Source of the DNA: CAYFFV01 sp964342695
Lineage (GTDB): Bacteria; Acidobacteriota; Vicinamibacteria; Vicinamibacterales; UBA8438
Length of the DNA stretch: 64,000 nucleotides
NCBI GenBank assembly: GCA_964342695.1
Contig: CAYFFV010000001.1
Location: 1-64,000 of the forward strand
Direction: 5' to 3'
The notes under the pieces were generated by a model. The model was not told where the DNA came from, made no database searches, and saw only the letters and a list, made by a program, of their open reading frames with translations. The first letter of the stretch is position 1. Each line of letters begins with the position of its first letter. The translations under genes and the position numbers were made by a program. Positions 52,283 through 61,152 of the stretch are shown here, in pieces.

Positions 52283-53029
52283 TCAAATTTTTTGCAAGTG
52301 AAGAAAAAACTCTTTGTTTCCAGCGCTTCCTTTAATAGGCGATGCAGTCATTGCTATTCGTTGTAAGCCTATCTTACTGGCAGCAGCAGTTATTTCTTCG
52401 ATGACACGAGTGTGAACATTAGAATCGGTAATCAACCCGCGCTTTTGTACCTCTTCTCGTCCTGCTTCAAATTGGGGTTTAACTAAGGCGATTACGTCGC
52501 TAGTTGGTACAAGCAGTCCTAAAACTTGTCTAAGTATCAATTTTAAAGAAATGAAAGATACATCTATTGTTACAACATCAACTTTTTGAAATCCTTTTGG
52601 AAGCATCTTAGGTTCAAGAGATCTAGCGTTAAGTCCTTCTATCACCGAAACGCGTTCGTTTGTCCTAAGTTTCCAAGCTAATTGACCGTGACCCACATCG
52701 AGCGCTACAACGTGCTGAACGCCGTTTATTAATAGTACCTCCGTAAAACCACCAGTGGAAGCACCAATGTCCAATGCAGACCGTTCGGTGACTGTTATTT
52801 GAAATTTTTTCAGGGCGTGTTCTAGTTTTATGCCGCCGCGACTAACATAAGGGTGATCTGGTTCAAGTAATGCGATTTCTGCGTTATCTGATACTGACGT
52901 ACCGGCTTTGGTTGTTACTGTTCCGTCGACCTTTACTTGACCTGCCATTACGAGAGCTTGGGCGCGAACCCGGGTTTGGGCTAACTTTCGTTCAACTAAC
53001 AATGTGTCTAATCTTATTCGACGATTCAT
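52283..53029 (-). CDS. tlyA: TlyA-family rRNA 2'-O-methyltransferase
   Basis: 248 residues from ATG 53029 (MNRRIRLDTLLVERKLAQTRVRAQALVMAGQV). An N-terminal S4 RNA-binding domain is joined to an FtsJ-type methyltransferase with SAM motif ALDIGASTGGFTEVLLINGVQHVVALDVGHGQLAWKLR. The mycobacterial relative methylates 16S and 23S rRNA and sets capreomycin sensitivity. It lies 19 bases downstream of ispA; the tlyA-nadK neighbourhood is widespread. Confidence 0.9.
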   Translation of the reverse strand: MNRRIRLDTLLVERKLAQTRVRAQALVMAGQVKVDGTVTTKAGTSVSDNAEIALLEPDHPYVSRGGIKLEHALKKFQITVTERSALDIGASTGGFTEVLLINGVQHVVALDVGHGQLAWKLRTNERVSVIEGLNARSLEPKMLPKGFQKVDVVTIDVSFISLKLILRQVLGLLVPTSDVIALVKPQFEAGREEVQKRGLITDSNVHTRVIEEITAAASKIGLQRIAMTASPIKGSAGNKEFFLHLQKI

Positions 53030-53048
53030 GTCGATTAGAGCAATAGAA

Positions 53049-54005
53049 TTAATTAGATCGGGACAAAACCCAGTCGGCAATTTCATAAAGGCGGCCGCTG
53101 AGAGCGGCTTCTTTTAAATGAGATTTTGCCTTCTCGATTGCCTCAGTAGCAAGTCTTTTGGATTTCTCGATTCCCCAAAAAGTAGGATATGTTGACTTTC
53201 CTAAGGTTGCGTCTTTTCCTGCTGTCTTTCCGAGTTTTTCCCGGACGCCTTCCACATCAAGTATGTCATCAATAATTTGGAATCCGAGTCCTAGCTCATA
53301 GGCGTAACCCTCGATGCAGCGCACTTGTTCTTTTGACGCTCCAACCATGATTGCGCCAGAGACGGCCGCGGCATGAATCAGCGCGCCAGTTTTCAGTCTG
53401 TGCATGGATTTAAGTTGTTCTGCGTCTAAAAGTTTGTTTTTTCTTTCCAGAATTTGTCCAGAGGTTTCCAGATCAATTGATTGTCCACCAACCATACCTA
53501 AGGGACCAGCCGCCAATGCCAAGTGTTTTGCCACGAGCAATTTTCTTGTATTTATGATTGGATCGTTAGTATGTGGTAATTCAGTAACTATACGAAAAGC
53601 TTCAGTAAGTAATCCGTCTCCCGCGAGTATTGCTAAACCTTCACCATATTTGACGTGTGATGTGGGTCTTCCGCGCCGGAGAACGTCGTCATCCATTGCG
53701 GGAAGATCGTCGTGGACAAGAGAATATGTATGGATCAATTCAATTGCGCATGCGACCGGTTTTGCAAGTTCTCGATTTTTCGTTTTGTTGCTTTTCTCAA
53801 CTGTATCTGCTGATGCTAGTGTAAGAATCGGGCGAAACCTTTTTCCACCGGCAAAAAGGCTGTACTGCATGGCTTCTATTATCAAAGGCGGGTTGCTGAA
53901 AGTTGATTCGAATAGACTTTTTAAAGCTTCTATAACTTCTTTTTTCTGGGTATTAAGATAATCCTCTATGTCGTTCTTTTCTCCTAGGGGGCTTAGTGCT
54001 CTCAC
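53049..54005 (-). CDS. ispA: Polyprenyl diphosphate synthase (farnesyl/geranylgeranyl type)
   Basis: 318 residues from a GTG that overlaps the xseB stop. The first aspartate-rich motif DDLPAMDDD (YSLVHDDLPAMDDDVLRRGRPTSH) with the insertion typical of bacterial FPP synthases, and the second DDILD (GLGFQIIDDILDVEG), are both present, as is AGGKRFRP. It condenses isopentenyl diphosphate with allylic diphosphates; the product chain length is not certain. The xseA-xseB-ispA order is common. Confidence 0.93.
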   Translation of the reverse strand: MRALSPLGEKNDIEDYLNTQKKEVIEALKSLFESTFSNPPLIIEAMQYSLFAGGKRFRPILTLASADTVEKSNKTKNRELAKPVACAIELIHTYSLVHDDLPAMDDDVLRRGRPTSHVKYGEGLAILAGDGLLTEAFRIVTELPHTNDPIINTRKLLVAKHLALAAGPLGMVGGQSIDLETSGQILERKNKLLDAEQLKSMHRLKTGALIHAAAVSGAIMVGASKEQVRCIEGYAYELGLGFQIIDDILDVEGVREKLGKTAGKDATLGKSTYPTFWGIEKSKRLATEAIEKAKSHLKEAALSGRLYEIADWVLSRSN

Positions 54006-54250
54006 GATGAACCTTCGTCGTTTAAAGAGTTTAGTGAGTCAGCGTTGTTGGCTATTTCACCACGTTCTGTCAGAATCTCGAGTTTTTCTTCAGCGGCCTC
54101 AAGTTGAGTATGGCAATATCGAGAGAGTTCAACCCCTCTCTCGAATAGTTCTAGTGATTTTTCTAATGGAAGATTGCCTTCGTCTAAATTCTTAACGATT
54201 TTCTCTAGTTCGGCTATTGCCGATTCGAAATCTTTTATTTTTGATGTCAT
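54002..54250 (-). CDS. xseB: Exodeoxyribonuclease VII small subunit
   Basis: 82 residues. The core IKDFESAIAELEKIVKNLDEGNLPLEKSLELFERGVELSRYCHTQLEAAEEKLEIL is the standard XseB helical hairpin. Several copies coat XseA to form the nuclease. It overlaps the xseA stop and the ispA start by four bases on each side, so all three are likely coupled. Confidence 0.95.
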   Translation of the reverse strand: MTSKIKDFESAIAELEKIVKNLDEGNLPLEKSLELFERGVELSRYCHTQLEAAEEKLEILTERGEIANNADSLNSLNDEGSS

Positions 54251-55632
54251 TTCGTTGCCCTCTTTACTTTGCAGTCAAGAGTTCCATGATGCAATTTCAC
54301 ATGAATGTCTTGTCCGATCACGACATCATCAGAATTGCTGATAATTAAAGATTGGTTGCTGTTCCAGCAGACGGAATATCCTCGAGCAAGCACGGCTAGT
54401 GGGCTTAGGGTATCAAGGCGACCACTTGTCTCATGCAACCTTCGTTCCCGTTTGTGGTGTAGATCTTTTACTTTATTAATTAATTGAATGTTTGCTTTAA
54501 GTAGACGGTTTCGGACGTGGCTAAGTTGGCGGCCAATATCTAGTGTTTCTAACTGGATCGTTAGCTCGTGGAGACGTCGTTCACTTCGGGTTAACTGGTT
54601 GTGCAACAGATGTTTCAATTGATGGGTGGTTTCACTAATTTTGCGTCCTCGCATGGCAACACGAGAGGGCAATCCCATGAAGCCTGTCGCAGTTTCGAGA
54701 TGGTGAACATTAGAACGTTTATGTTGGATGTTGTGGCGTGCATCCGAAGCCATTCTCTCTATTAGATGACCGATTCTTGTAATTAATTCAGTTTTTTGCT
54801 TTATAACAAGTTCTGCCGCGGCAGAGGGTGTAGGCGCACGTAAATCTGAGACAAAATCACTGATGGTATAGTCGGTTTCATGTCCAACCGCTGATATCGT
54901 AGGTATTTCACAGTTCACTATCGCGCGAGCTACGTTTTCCGTGTTGAATGCCTGCAGGTCTTCAATTGAGCCACCACCTCTGGTCAAGATAATCACATCA
55001 ATGTTTTTAGTGGCTTCAAGTCTAGTAATAGCTTGAACAATTTCAGCTTCTGCTTGCTCGCCTTGAACCCGCGTAGGGCTAACAACTAGGTGGAGATTTG
55101 GATGTCGTCTTCTGAGTACATTCGTAATGTCTTTCAGCGCTGCTCCATCGGTCGAGGTTACGATGCCAATTTTTCTTGGAAGCAAGGGCAGCGTTTTTTT
55201 TCTCTTATCATCAAAGAGGCCTTCGTTTCCGAGTTGTTTTTTGAGTTGGTCAAAGGCGAGTTGTAAAGCACCAACCCCGTGAGGTTCTATGTGCTCACAA
55301 ATAATTTGATATTCGCCTTTCGGTTCATAAACACTAATCCGACCGCGGACAATAACCTGCTGACCGTCATTAACTTTAAAACGTTGGGCGCGGACTGCTG
55401 ATCGAAACATAACGCCTCGCAACTGGGAACTTGCATCCTTAAGGGTGAAATAGAGGTGTCCTGTTTTCCATACTCTAGCGTTTGAAATTTCTCCTTCAAC
55501 CCAAATTTCTTGAAATTTTAATTCCAGAAAATTTCGAATTTCGATAGTTAATTCCGAGACCGCCCATACATGACGATCTTTCTTCGCCAGTGGTGTCGGT
55601 GGTTCTACAGGAAGATCAAATAAATTTGTCAA
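54247..55632 (-). CDS. xseA: Exodeoxyribonuclease VII large subunit
   Basis: 461 residues from a TTG start. An N-terminal OB fold (VSELTIEIRNFLELKFQEIWVEGEISNARVWKTGHLYFTLKDASSQLRGVMFR) is followed by the exonuclease domain with IGIVTSTDGAALKDI, IILTRGGGSIEDLQAFN and AVGHETDYTISDFVSDLRAPTPSAAAEL, then a long coiled coil that binds XseB. It degrades single-stranded DNA from both ends in repair. Length is normal. Confidence 0.96.
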   Translation of the reverse strand: MTNLFDLPVEPPTPLAKKDRHVWAVSELTIEIRNFLELKFQEIWVEGEISNARVWKTGHLYFTLKDASSQLRGVMFRSAVRAQRFKVNDGQQVIVRGRISVYEPKGEYQIICEHIEPHGVGALQLAFDQLKKQLGNEGLFDDKRKKTLPLLPRKIGIVTSTDGAALKDITNVLRRRHPNLHLVVSPTRVQGEQAEAEIVQAITRLEATKNIDVIILTRGGGSIEDLQAFNTENVARAIVNCEIPTISAVGHETDYTISDFVSDLRAPTPSAAAELVIKQKTELITRIGHLIERMASDARHNIQHKRSNVHHLETATGFMGLPSRVAMRGRKISETTHQLKHLLHNQLTRSERRLHELTIQLETLDIGRQLSHVRNRLLKANIQLINKVKDLHHKRERRLHETSGRLDTLSPLAVLARGYSVCWNSNQSLIISNSDDVVIGQDIHVKLHHGTLDCKVKRATK

Positions 55633-55643
55633 GGTATTACCGG

Positions 55644-56450
55644 TTATCCTTTGCTTTCTTCCAGATCTTTATCTGAAAGATTTACCCGGTGGATATCTTT
55701 AGCACGCCCGGTTGCTGTCTCGATATTTATGATGGCGGCATTTAATCTTGGATTATTTCTGGCAACTTCAAACCTGCTCGGTAAACCGCCAATAAAACGT
55801 TTTATTACTGGTGCAGTTTCTACGCCGATAATGGAGTCGTGGGGTCCAGTCATGCCTACATCGGTTATGAATGCAGTACCCTTAGGTAGGATTCTTTCAT
55901 CAGCTGTCTGAACATGAGTATGAGTACCTAGAACGGCAGTTACACTTCCGTCGAGATACCAACCCATTGCTTGCTTTTCAGAGGTTGCCTCTGCATGAAT
56001 ATCTACAATGATAATGTTTGTGTCGTTCTGAACGCCTTGAATTTCTTTTTTAATAATTTCAAAAGGATTATCAAGTGGATTCATGAAGATGCGTCCCATA
56101 ATATTTATTACCGCCACAGGTTCTAATTCTTTTTTTCGTAACATATAAGAACCCTTTCCCGGTGTGTCGCTAGGGTAATTTGCAGGTCGAAGCAGTCTTG
56201 GTTCGAGAGCTATGTACTCGAGAGCTTCTTTTTTGTCCCAGATGTGATTGCCGGAAGTCATAATGTCGACTCCGGCGTCGAGAAGTGTTTCGGCAACGTT
56301 TCTGGTAACACCTTTTCCGCCGGCGGAGTTTTCAACATTGGCAATGACCAGGTCGATGGTATGTGTTTTAACAAATGCGGGAAGATACATTCGGACGAGG
56401 TCCCGTCCTGGTTTTCCTACGATGTCGCCAATAAAGAGAATCTTTAGCAT
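55644..56450 (-). CDS. TIGR00282/YmdB-family metallophosphoesterase
   Basis: 268 residues. Metal-binding segments are visible: ILFIGDIVGKPGRDLV (Asp9), ANVENSAGGKGVTRNVAETLLDAGVDIMTSGNHIWDKKE (Glu, Asn, His), VDIHAEATSEK and TAVLGTHTHVQTADE. Bacillus YmdB is a 2',3'-cyclic phosphodiesterase that affects biofilm and sporulation choice; the role in this organism is not known. It is the first gene before xseA on this strand, 11 bases away. Confidence 0.9.
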   Translation of the reverse strand: MLKILFIGDIVGKPGRDLVRMYLPAFVKTHTIDLVIANVENSAGGKGVTRNVAETLLDAGVDIMTSGNHIWDKKEALEYIALEPRLLRPANYPSDTPGKGSYMLRKKELEPVAVINIMGRIFMNPLDNPFEIIKKEIQGVQNDTNIIIVDIHAEATSEKQAMGWYLDGSVTAVLGTHTHVQTADERILPKGTAFITDVGMTGPHDSIIGVETAPVIKRFIGGLPSRFEVARNNPRLNAAIINIETATGRAKDIHRVNLSDKDLEESKG

Positions 56451-56534
56451 CGGTTAACTCTCGAGATCATGTCATAGCCGCCTAGAGCAAGTGAACTAGG
56501 ATAGTGGTTCAGGTTAACTTAATGAGTTAATTCA

Positions 56535-57440
56535 ATGAAAGAAAGATTGTTAAATCTGATTCAAGAGTTCGATAGTGACAGTGTTTCTGGTGCGTCTGAT
56601 TTGACGTTAAAGGCAATTGATATTCTTGAAGACGTTTTGCGAACAGATCCAGGGGCGGTTGAAGCTGTGGCGGTAAGTTTGTGCACAGGTCAGCCCGCGA
56701 TGGCCTCTGTGTGGAATGCGGCTGCTGTCGCACTGAGGCCGGATGCTGCAGCATCGATCTCTCGTTTTCGGCGAGTTGTAGGTCGAGCTCCCGATGCGTT
56801 AGCGCGAGTATCTGAAGAAGTACTGCTACTTGGATGTGTATCTAAAGATCGCTTTTCCGTGCTGACCATTTCTTCAAGTGGTGCGGTTAAATCTTGTTTA
56901 TTGCGATTAGCCAAGTCCTGTCGCCTTAGTGTTATTTGCGCTGAAAGTAGGCCAAATTACGAGGGAAGAAAATTTGCGATGAGTCTGGCTGACCAAGGAA
57001 TCGCAACCAGTATCTGCACCGATGCGGCAGCTGCGAGCCTTTGTCGCTCAGTTGATGTTTTTCTCTGCGGTGCAGACGCTGTTTTTTTTGAATCGTTTAT
57101 TAATAAGTGCGGTACAGGTCAGTTAATAAACGCTGCATCAGAATGCGGGATACCGCCGTATGTGATTGCTTCTAGGGATAAATTTTCTAATGATCTGCTC
57201 GAGTCGACTTTAACCTTAAACGGTGGTCCTGCTGATGAAGTTTGGCCAAAAGCACCAAACAAAATAGGTATTCTCAATCCTTACTTTGAGAGAGTTCCGA
57301 CAAAAAATTTAGCTGGAATAATTACTGATTTTGGAAATATTCCACCGGTGGGACTTAAAAATGTGTCGGACGGCCTCGTTGTCCGGCAAGATATTGAAAA
57401 ATTGATTGATACTGTTAAAAATATGAGTGCGAGAGAATAA
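56535..57440 (+). CDS. eIF2B-alpha/MtnA-superfamily protein
   Basis: 301 residues. A helical N-terminal half precedes a Rossmann-like half with LSVICAESRPNYEGRKFAMSLADQGIATSICTDAAAASL and VDVFLCGADAVFFESFINKCGTGQLINAASECGIPPYVIASRDKF, the pattern of eIF2B subunits, methylthioribose-1-phosphate isomerase and ribose-1,5-bisphosphate isomerase. The conserved active-site cysteine and aspartate of MtnA are not clearly placed, so a sugar-phosphate isomerase or regulatory role cannot be chosen. It heads a + strand island with rpoZ. Confidence 0.75.
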   Translation: MKERLLNLIQEFDSDSVSGASDLTLKAIDILEDVLRTDPGAVEAVAVSLCTGQPAMASVWNAAAVALRPDAAASISRFRRVVGRAPDALARVSEEVLLLGCVSKDRFSVLTISSSGAVKSCLLRLAKSCRLSVICAESRPNYEGRKFAMSLADQGIATSICTDAAAASLCRSVDVFLCGADAVFFESFINKCGTGQLINAASECGIPPYVIASRDKFSNDLLESTLTLNGGPADEVWPKAPNKIGILNPYFERVPTKNLAGIITDFGNIPPVGLKNVSDGLVVRQDIEKLIDTVKNMSARE

Positions 57441-57468
57441 TATTTTATATTGGTATTTAAGTAAAATT

Positions 57469-57497
57469 TTTACCATTATAGAATCTCGTTATATAAT
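57469..57497 (+). promoter_or_regulatory. Candidate promoter for the 76-residue gene and rpoZ
   Basis: TTTACC (57469-57474), a 17-base spacer and a perfect TATAAT (57492-57497) lie in a very AT-rich stretch, 25 bases before the next start codon. The -35 box matches four of six. An inverted TGGTA/TACCA (57451-57455 / 57471-57475) overlaps the -35 region. Confidence 0.5.
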
Positions 57498-57522
57498 GTT
57501 TTACCTTTCATAGTTTTGAAAT

Positions 57523-57753
57523 ATGAAGCAAGCTAATTCCATCGTGTCCCGTACAGACAGTCAATTGATTCCCGTAAGAGATGGGGATGGAGGCGTAACT
57601 CTGTATGCTAACGGGAGGGTTGCTTTTTATGTTTACGGTGGGGAGTTGTTCGGGGCCCTCCAAGGTCCTCAACAATGGTTAGAATCAGATTCAGATTTTT
57701 TTGATTTTAAGAACATTATGTTGATGTCGACCGATAGTGTGTCGACTTCATAG
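57523..57753 (+). CDS. Small protein of unknown function (76 residues)
   Basis: An uninterrupted 76-codon gene (MKQANSIVSRTDSQLIPVRDG) directly downstream of a good promoter and 30 bases before rpoZ. The middle, GGVTLYANGRVAFYVYGGELFGALQGPQQWLE, is rich in glycine and aromatic residues and reads as several short strands; no signal peptide or membrane helix is visible. I do not recognise a family. Position and promoter support a real gene, perhaps cotranscribed with rpoZ. Confidence 0.55.
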   Translation: MKQANSIVSRTDSQLIPVRDGDGGVTLYANGRVAFYVYGGELFGALQGPQQWLESDSDFFDFKNIMLMSTDSVSTS

Positions 57754-57783
57754 GTTTTTTTCGATTATCCTAGTAGGGACTTT

Positions 57784-58086
57784 ATGGTTAGTGAAAAGAC
57801 TGAAGAAGAAATAGTTCAAGATCCGGAGTCCGGTGGCAAAGTAATCCCTGCTAAAAAGGCGGAAGGCGTTCCTAAGCCTGACAGTAGGTTCTTATATGTT
57901 GATGTAGCTTCACGCCGGGCTAAACAGCTTAGACGTGGCGCATTACCTCGCCTTAAAGAACTGGAAGTGAATCCTGCAACGGGTGAACGGCCAGAAATAA
58001 AAAATAAGCTTGAGAGAGTTGCGATGGAAGAAGTTAATGGTGGGCTTATTGCTTACGAACTACCTGAGCCATCGAAAGCAGATTAG
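57784..58086 (+). CDS. rpoZ: DNA-directed RNA polymerase subunit omega
   Basis: 100 residues. SRFLYVDVASRRAKQLRRGALPRL corresponds to the omega motif NRFxLVxVAxRRARQL, and KLERVAMEEVNGGLIAYEL to the second conserved helix. Omega holds the beta' subunit during polymerase assembly and binds ppGpp in some bacteria. The N-terminal 30 residues (acidic, lysine-rich) extend beyond the E. coli protein start. In many bacteria rpoZ is between gmk and coaBC; here neither neighbour is present. Confidence 0.85.
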   Translation: MVSEKTEEEIVQDPESGGKVIPAKKAEGVPKPDSRFLYVDVASRRAKQLRRGALPRLKELEVNPATGERPEIKNKLERVAMEEVNGGLIAYELPEPSKAD

Positions 58087-58094
58087 GAATTTAT

Positions 58095-58361
58095 ATGGAC
58101 GCTACTCCCATTGAAATTGCTTTCGGTGCACTCCAAGGGTTACTTGTTTCAACAGGATTCTTGCTTACGCTTTTTATAGGGTTTTTAGTGATTGCGGGTT
58201 TGACAAAACACGGTAAAAGAGAAAAAAATTCGTCAATAGTAAGAAATGTATCAGAACGGATGGGTCGCCAAGCTCAATATCTTCCTCCTGATGCACCCCG
58301 TGGCCGCGCTGATCAACTGCAAACTCCAGAACTTTCTGAACAATCCAGTCAAGAATCATAA
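58095..58361 (+). CDS. Small predicted membrane protein of unknown function (88 residues)
   Basis: A hydrophobic segment at about residues 12-38 (ALQGLLVSTGFLLTLFIGFLVIAG) is followed by a basic, polar tail (TKHGKREKNSSIVRN) and a Pro/Gln/Glu-rich C-terminus. It starts nine bases after the rpoZ stop with AGGA upstream, so it is probably cotranscribed. I do not recognise the family. One membrane pass with a cytoplasmic tail is the simplest reading. Confidence 0.55.
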   Translation: MDATPIEIAFGALQGLLVSTGFLLTLFIGFLVIAGLTKHGKREKNSSIVRNVSERMGRQAQYLPPDAPRGRADQLQTPELSEQSSQES

Positions 58362-58396
58362 TTCACATAATCTAATCGCTTGCATGTGAACGTACT

Positions 58397-59878
58397 CTAT
58401 GTATCTAAGCATGCAGGAGGGCGTTTATTTTTCCATTCTGTGTTCATCTCGAAGGTATGCGCAACGCGAAACAATGTTGTTTCATCGAAAGCTCGTCCAA
58501 TCAATTGAAATCCAATCGGTAGATGTTGTTTTGTCAATCCTGCAGGAAGGCTAATTGCTGGTAAGCCCGTAAGGTTGGCGCTAACCGTGAATATATCTCC
58601 CAAATACATTGATAGTGGGTCGTCAACATGTTCTCCAAGCTCGAAAGCTGGTGTTGGTGTGGTCGGCATTGCAATTGCATCGACATCACTCAAAACACGA
58701 TTGTATTCGTGGCGTATCAGTTGTCTTACCTGTTGAGCTTTAGCGTAGTAATCATCGTAATATCCTGCGCTAAGGGCATAGGTGCCAAGCATGATCCGAC
58801 GTTTCACTTCATCGCCAAATCCATGGTTTCTGGTCCGGCTGTACATGGTTTCTAAATTGACTTTAGGCCCGTCTGGGTTGGCACGATAACCGAATCGAAC
58901 TCCATCATATCTGGCTAAATTTGAACTGGCTTCTGCTGTCGCTATGAGGTAGTAAACCGGAACAGCATGTTCCGTATAAGGTAGATCAATATCGACGATA
59001 GTAGCTCCTTGCTCTGACAAGATTGCAATAGCTTTATTGAATGCCTTTGTAACTTCTGGATTAATACCTTTCTCGAGGATTGACCGTGGAACCCCGATTC
59101 GAATTTTGTGAGCATTCCCTGAAAATAGATTTGAGTCATCAATAGGAGATTGCTTGCTTGAGGTCGCGTCATTTGGATCAAATCCTGAAATAACCTGAAA
59201 CACGATAGCCGCATCTTCTACGGAAAGAGTAATGGGACCAATTTGGTCTAACGATGATGCAAAGGCCAATAGCCCATAGCGAGAAACTCGTCCATAAGTG
59301 GGTTTAAGGCCAACCACGCCACAAAAAGCTGCTGGCTGACGAATCGATCCACCTGTATCAGAGGCAATTGATACTGGAGCTAACCGTGCTGCAACTGCTG
59401 CTGCGGCACCACCGCTAGACCCGCCTGGAATATGTGTTTTTTTCCACGGATTCTGCGTCGGTCCATGATAGGAGTATTCAGTTGAAGATCCCATTGCAAA
59501 TTCGTCGCAATTTGTTTTACCTAGAAGTATTGCACCAGAGTCACGTAAGAGTTTGATGACGGTTGCATCATAGGGTGGACGATAATCAGCTAGCATACGA
59601 GAGCCTGCGCTCGTCAGTGAATCTTTGGTGCAGATTACATCTTTGACTGTGATCGGAACTCCGAATAAAGGATAGGTTTCCCAAGAGTTCTGCTTACGGT
59701 CTATTTCTTCTGCTTGTATGAGTGCCTGATCTCTTAAAACCGTGGTAAAGGAATTTAGTTCCTTGTCCACAGTTTGAATTCTGTTGAGATATATTTCGCA
59801 TATATCGCGGGCTAAAATGTCTCCACTACCGATTGCATTTCTAATGTGTGCAATGGACCAATCACTACCACTAATCAT
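58397..59878 (-). CDS. gatA: Glutamyl-tRNA(Gln)/aspartyl-tRNA(Asn) amidotransferase subunit A
   Basis: 493 residues. The amidase-signature triad is placed as in Staphylococcus GatA: K79 (GVPITVKDVI), S154 (PGGSSGGAAAAV) and S178 (ASDTGGSIRQPA). GatA releases ammonia from glutamine for the transamidation carried out with GatB. gatC is upstream with a four-base overlap; gatB is not in the window. With asnS also present, its main use is likely Gln-tRNA. Confidence 0.97.
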   Translation of the reverse strand: MISGSDWSIAHIRNAIGSGDILARDICEIYLNRIQTVDKELNSFTTVLRDQALIQAEEIDRKQNSWETYPLFGVPITVKDVICTKDSLTSAGSRMLADYRPPYDATVIKLLRDSGAILLGKTNCDEFAMGSSTEYSYHGPTQNPWKKTHIPGGSSGGAAAAVAARLAPVSIASDTGGSIRQPAAFCGVVGLKPTYGRVSRYGLLAFASSLDQIGPITLSVEDAAIVFQVISGFDPNDATSSKQSPIDDSNLFSGNAHKIRIGVPRSILEKGINPEVTKAFNKAIAILSEQGATIVDIDLPYTEHAVPVYYLIATAEASSNLARYDGVRFGYRANPDGPKVNLETMYSRTRNHGFGDEVKRRIMLGTYALSAGYYDDYYAKAQQVRQLIRHEYNRVLSDVDAIAMPTTPTPAFELGEHVDDPLSMYLGDIFTVSANLTGLPAISLPAGLTKQHLPIGFQLIGRAFDETTLFRVAHTFEMNTEWKNKRPPACLDT

Positions 59879-60174
59879 CGGTCAATTACCTTTGGGACAC
59901 GGAAAAACCCGTCAGATGATGCGTCTGGGGCGCCAGAGAGGGCTTCTTGTCTGTCTAATGATGAATTACGATTATCAGGTCTCAGCTCTGAGGTGGCATT
60001 CTTTTTTTTATTTGAAGTGGATAATGAAGAAGTGTCGACAGTTTGAAGTTTTTCTGCGTATTGAAGAATTTGAGTTAGCTGTTCAGTAAATAAAGAAACT
60101 TCATTTTTAGTTAATTGAAGATTCGCCAATGATGCAATACGTTCAACGTCGCTTCTGGTCAATTTTTTAGACAT
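59875..60174 (-). CDS. gatC: Aspartyl/glutamyl-tRNA amidotransferase subunit C
   Basis: 99 residues from ATG 60174 (MSKKLTRSDVERIASLANLQLTKNEVSLFTEQLTQILQYAEKL), the standard GatC start; a GTG at 60195 would add seven residues. The C-terminal half contains SGAPDASSDGFFRVPKVIDR, the family's belt that holds GatA and GatB together. Stop and gatA start overlap (ATGA). Confidence 0.94.
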   Translation of the reverse strand: MSKKLTRSDVERIASLANLQLTKNEVSLFTEQLTQILQYAEKLQTVDTSSLSTSNKKKNATSELRPDNRNSSLDRQEALSGAPDASSDGFFRVPKVIDR

Positions 60175-60255
60175 GGCTAATAAGGATGTTACCACTCACC
60201 ACTGGATCAAGTGGCTTTCAGGCGTCATCATAGACAAGTTGTGACATCAGATAAA

Positions 60256-61143
60256 ATGAACTTTTCGTCCGAGAGTTCTTTATTTGGAACTTCTCGTGGA
60301 CAAATAGATAAAATTTTTCAGCGACGGGAGGAAGTACTGTGTCCTCTCTGCAAGATCAAGCCTTCTCGGTTTGCTGTTGATTTTCAAGGATTCACGCTTG
60401 CTCGTTGTTCAAGTTGTCAACTGGAATTTCAAAATCCTCGTCCGGTGTTTAGCGACCTTGCCAGCGCTATTTACACGGAAGATTACCATGGCCCGAGAGA
60501 ATCAATTATTGATACTTCGCGACACTACCAGTTTAAAAGGCAATTAGGATGGTTTGAACGGTATGCTGTAAGTGGCGATAGGCGTATTCTCGATGTTGGA
60601 TGTGGAGCGGGTGCTTTTATCCGTTTCGCTCGTAATTATGGTTGGAGAATCGATGGAACTGACGTAATTGTTCATGCGAATGCTCGAACAAAGGGCACGA
60701 AAATATGGAAAGGCCAACTACCAGATATTGTTTTTGGTGAGTCTCTTTATGATGTTGTGCGCTTCAATCATGTTTTGGAACATACTCAGGATCCGCTTTC
60801 TGAGTTGTGCCGAGCCAGAAGTCTCTTGACTAAAGGTGGAGTCTTGCATGTGGGTGTGCCTAACCTAGCCGGTTTCAGCATTACTCTTAAAAGTTGGCAA
60901 AGTTATTTAGGAATTAAGAAACAGCGATGGAAGCATTACGGAGCGATACATCATTTATGGTTTTTTACACCCAGTACACTCAGGCGACTAGTTGTTGCTG
61001 CGGGATTTGAAGTCATTGGTTTTGAAACACCAGTTGTTCCGAGATCGGGACGGCCCAAATATATAACTAGTGCGATAAGGGGTTCACTTGAAGCTTTACA
61101 TCTCGGGGGAGTTATAGATCTTTTTGCGAGGAAGTCTTCTTGA
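60256..61143 (+). CDS. Class I SAM-dependent methyltransferase with N-terminal zinc ribbon
   Basis: 295 residues from ATG 60256; a GTG at 60241 is a near alternative. Cysteines 29, 32, 51 and 54 (CPLCKIKPS...LARCSSC) form a zinc ribbon; the SAM motif LDVGCGAGAFIRFARNYG is near residue 112, and NHVLEHTQDPLSEL the following acidic motif. Such proteins often act on polysaccharides or lipids, but the substrate is not visible. It is divergent from gatC and convergent with the DUF1684 gene. Confidence 0.85.
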   Translation: MNFSSESSLFGTSRGQIDKIFQRREEVLCPLCKIKPSRFAVDFQGFTLARCSSCQLEFQNPRPVFSDLASAIYTEDYHGPRESIIDTSRHYQFKRQLGWFERYAVSGDRRILDVGCGAGAFIRFARNYGWRIDGTDVIVHANARTKGTKIWKGQLPDIVFGESLYDVVRFNHVLEHTQDPLSELCRARSLLTKGGVLHVGVPNLAGFSITLKSWQSYLGIKKQRWKHYGAIHHLWFFTPSTLRRLVVAAGFEVIGFETPVVPRSGRPKYITSAIRGSLEALHLGGVIDLFARKSS

Positions 61144-61152
61144 TTGGCACTG

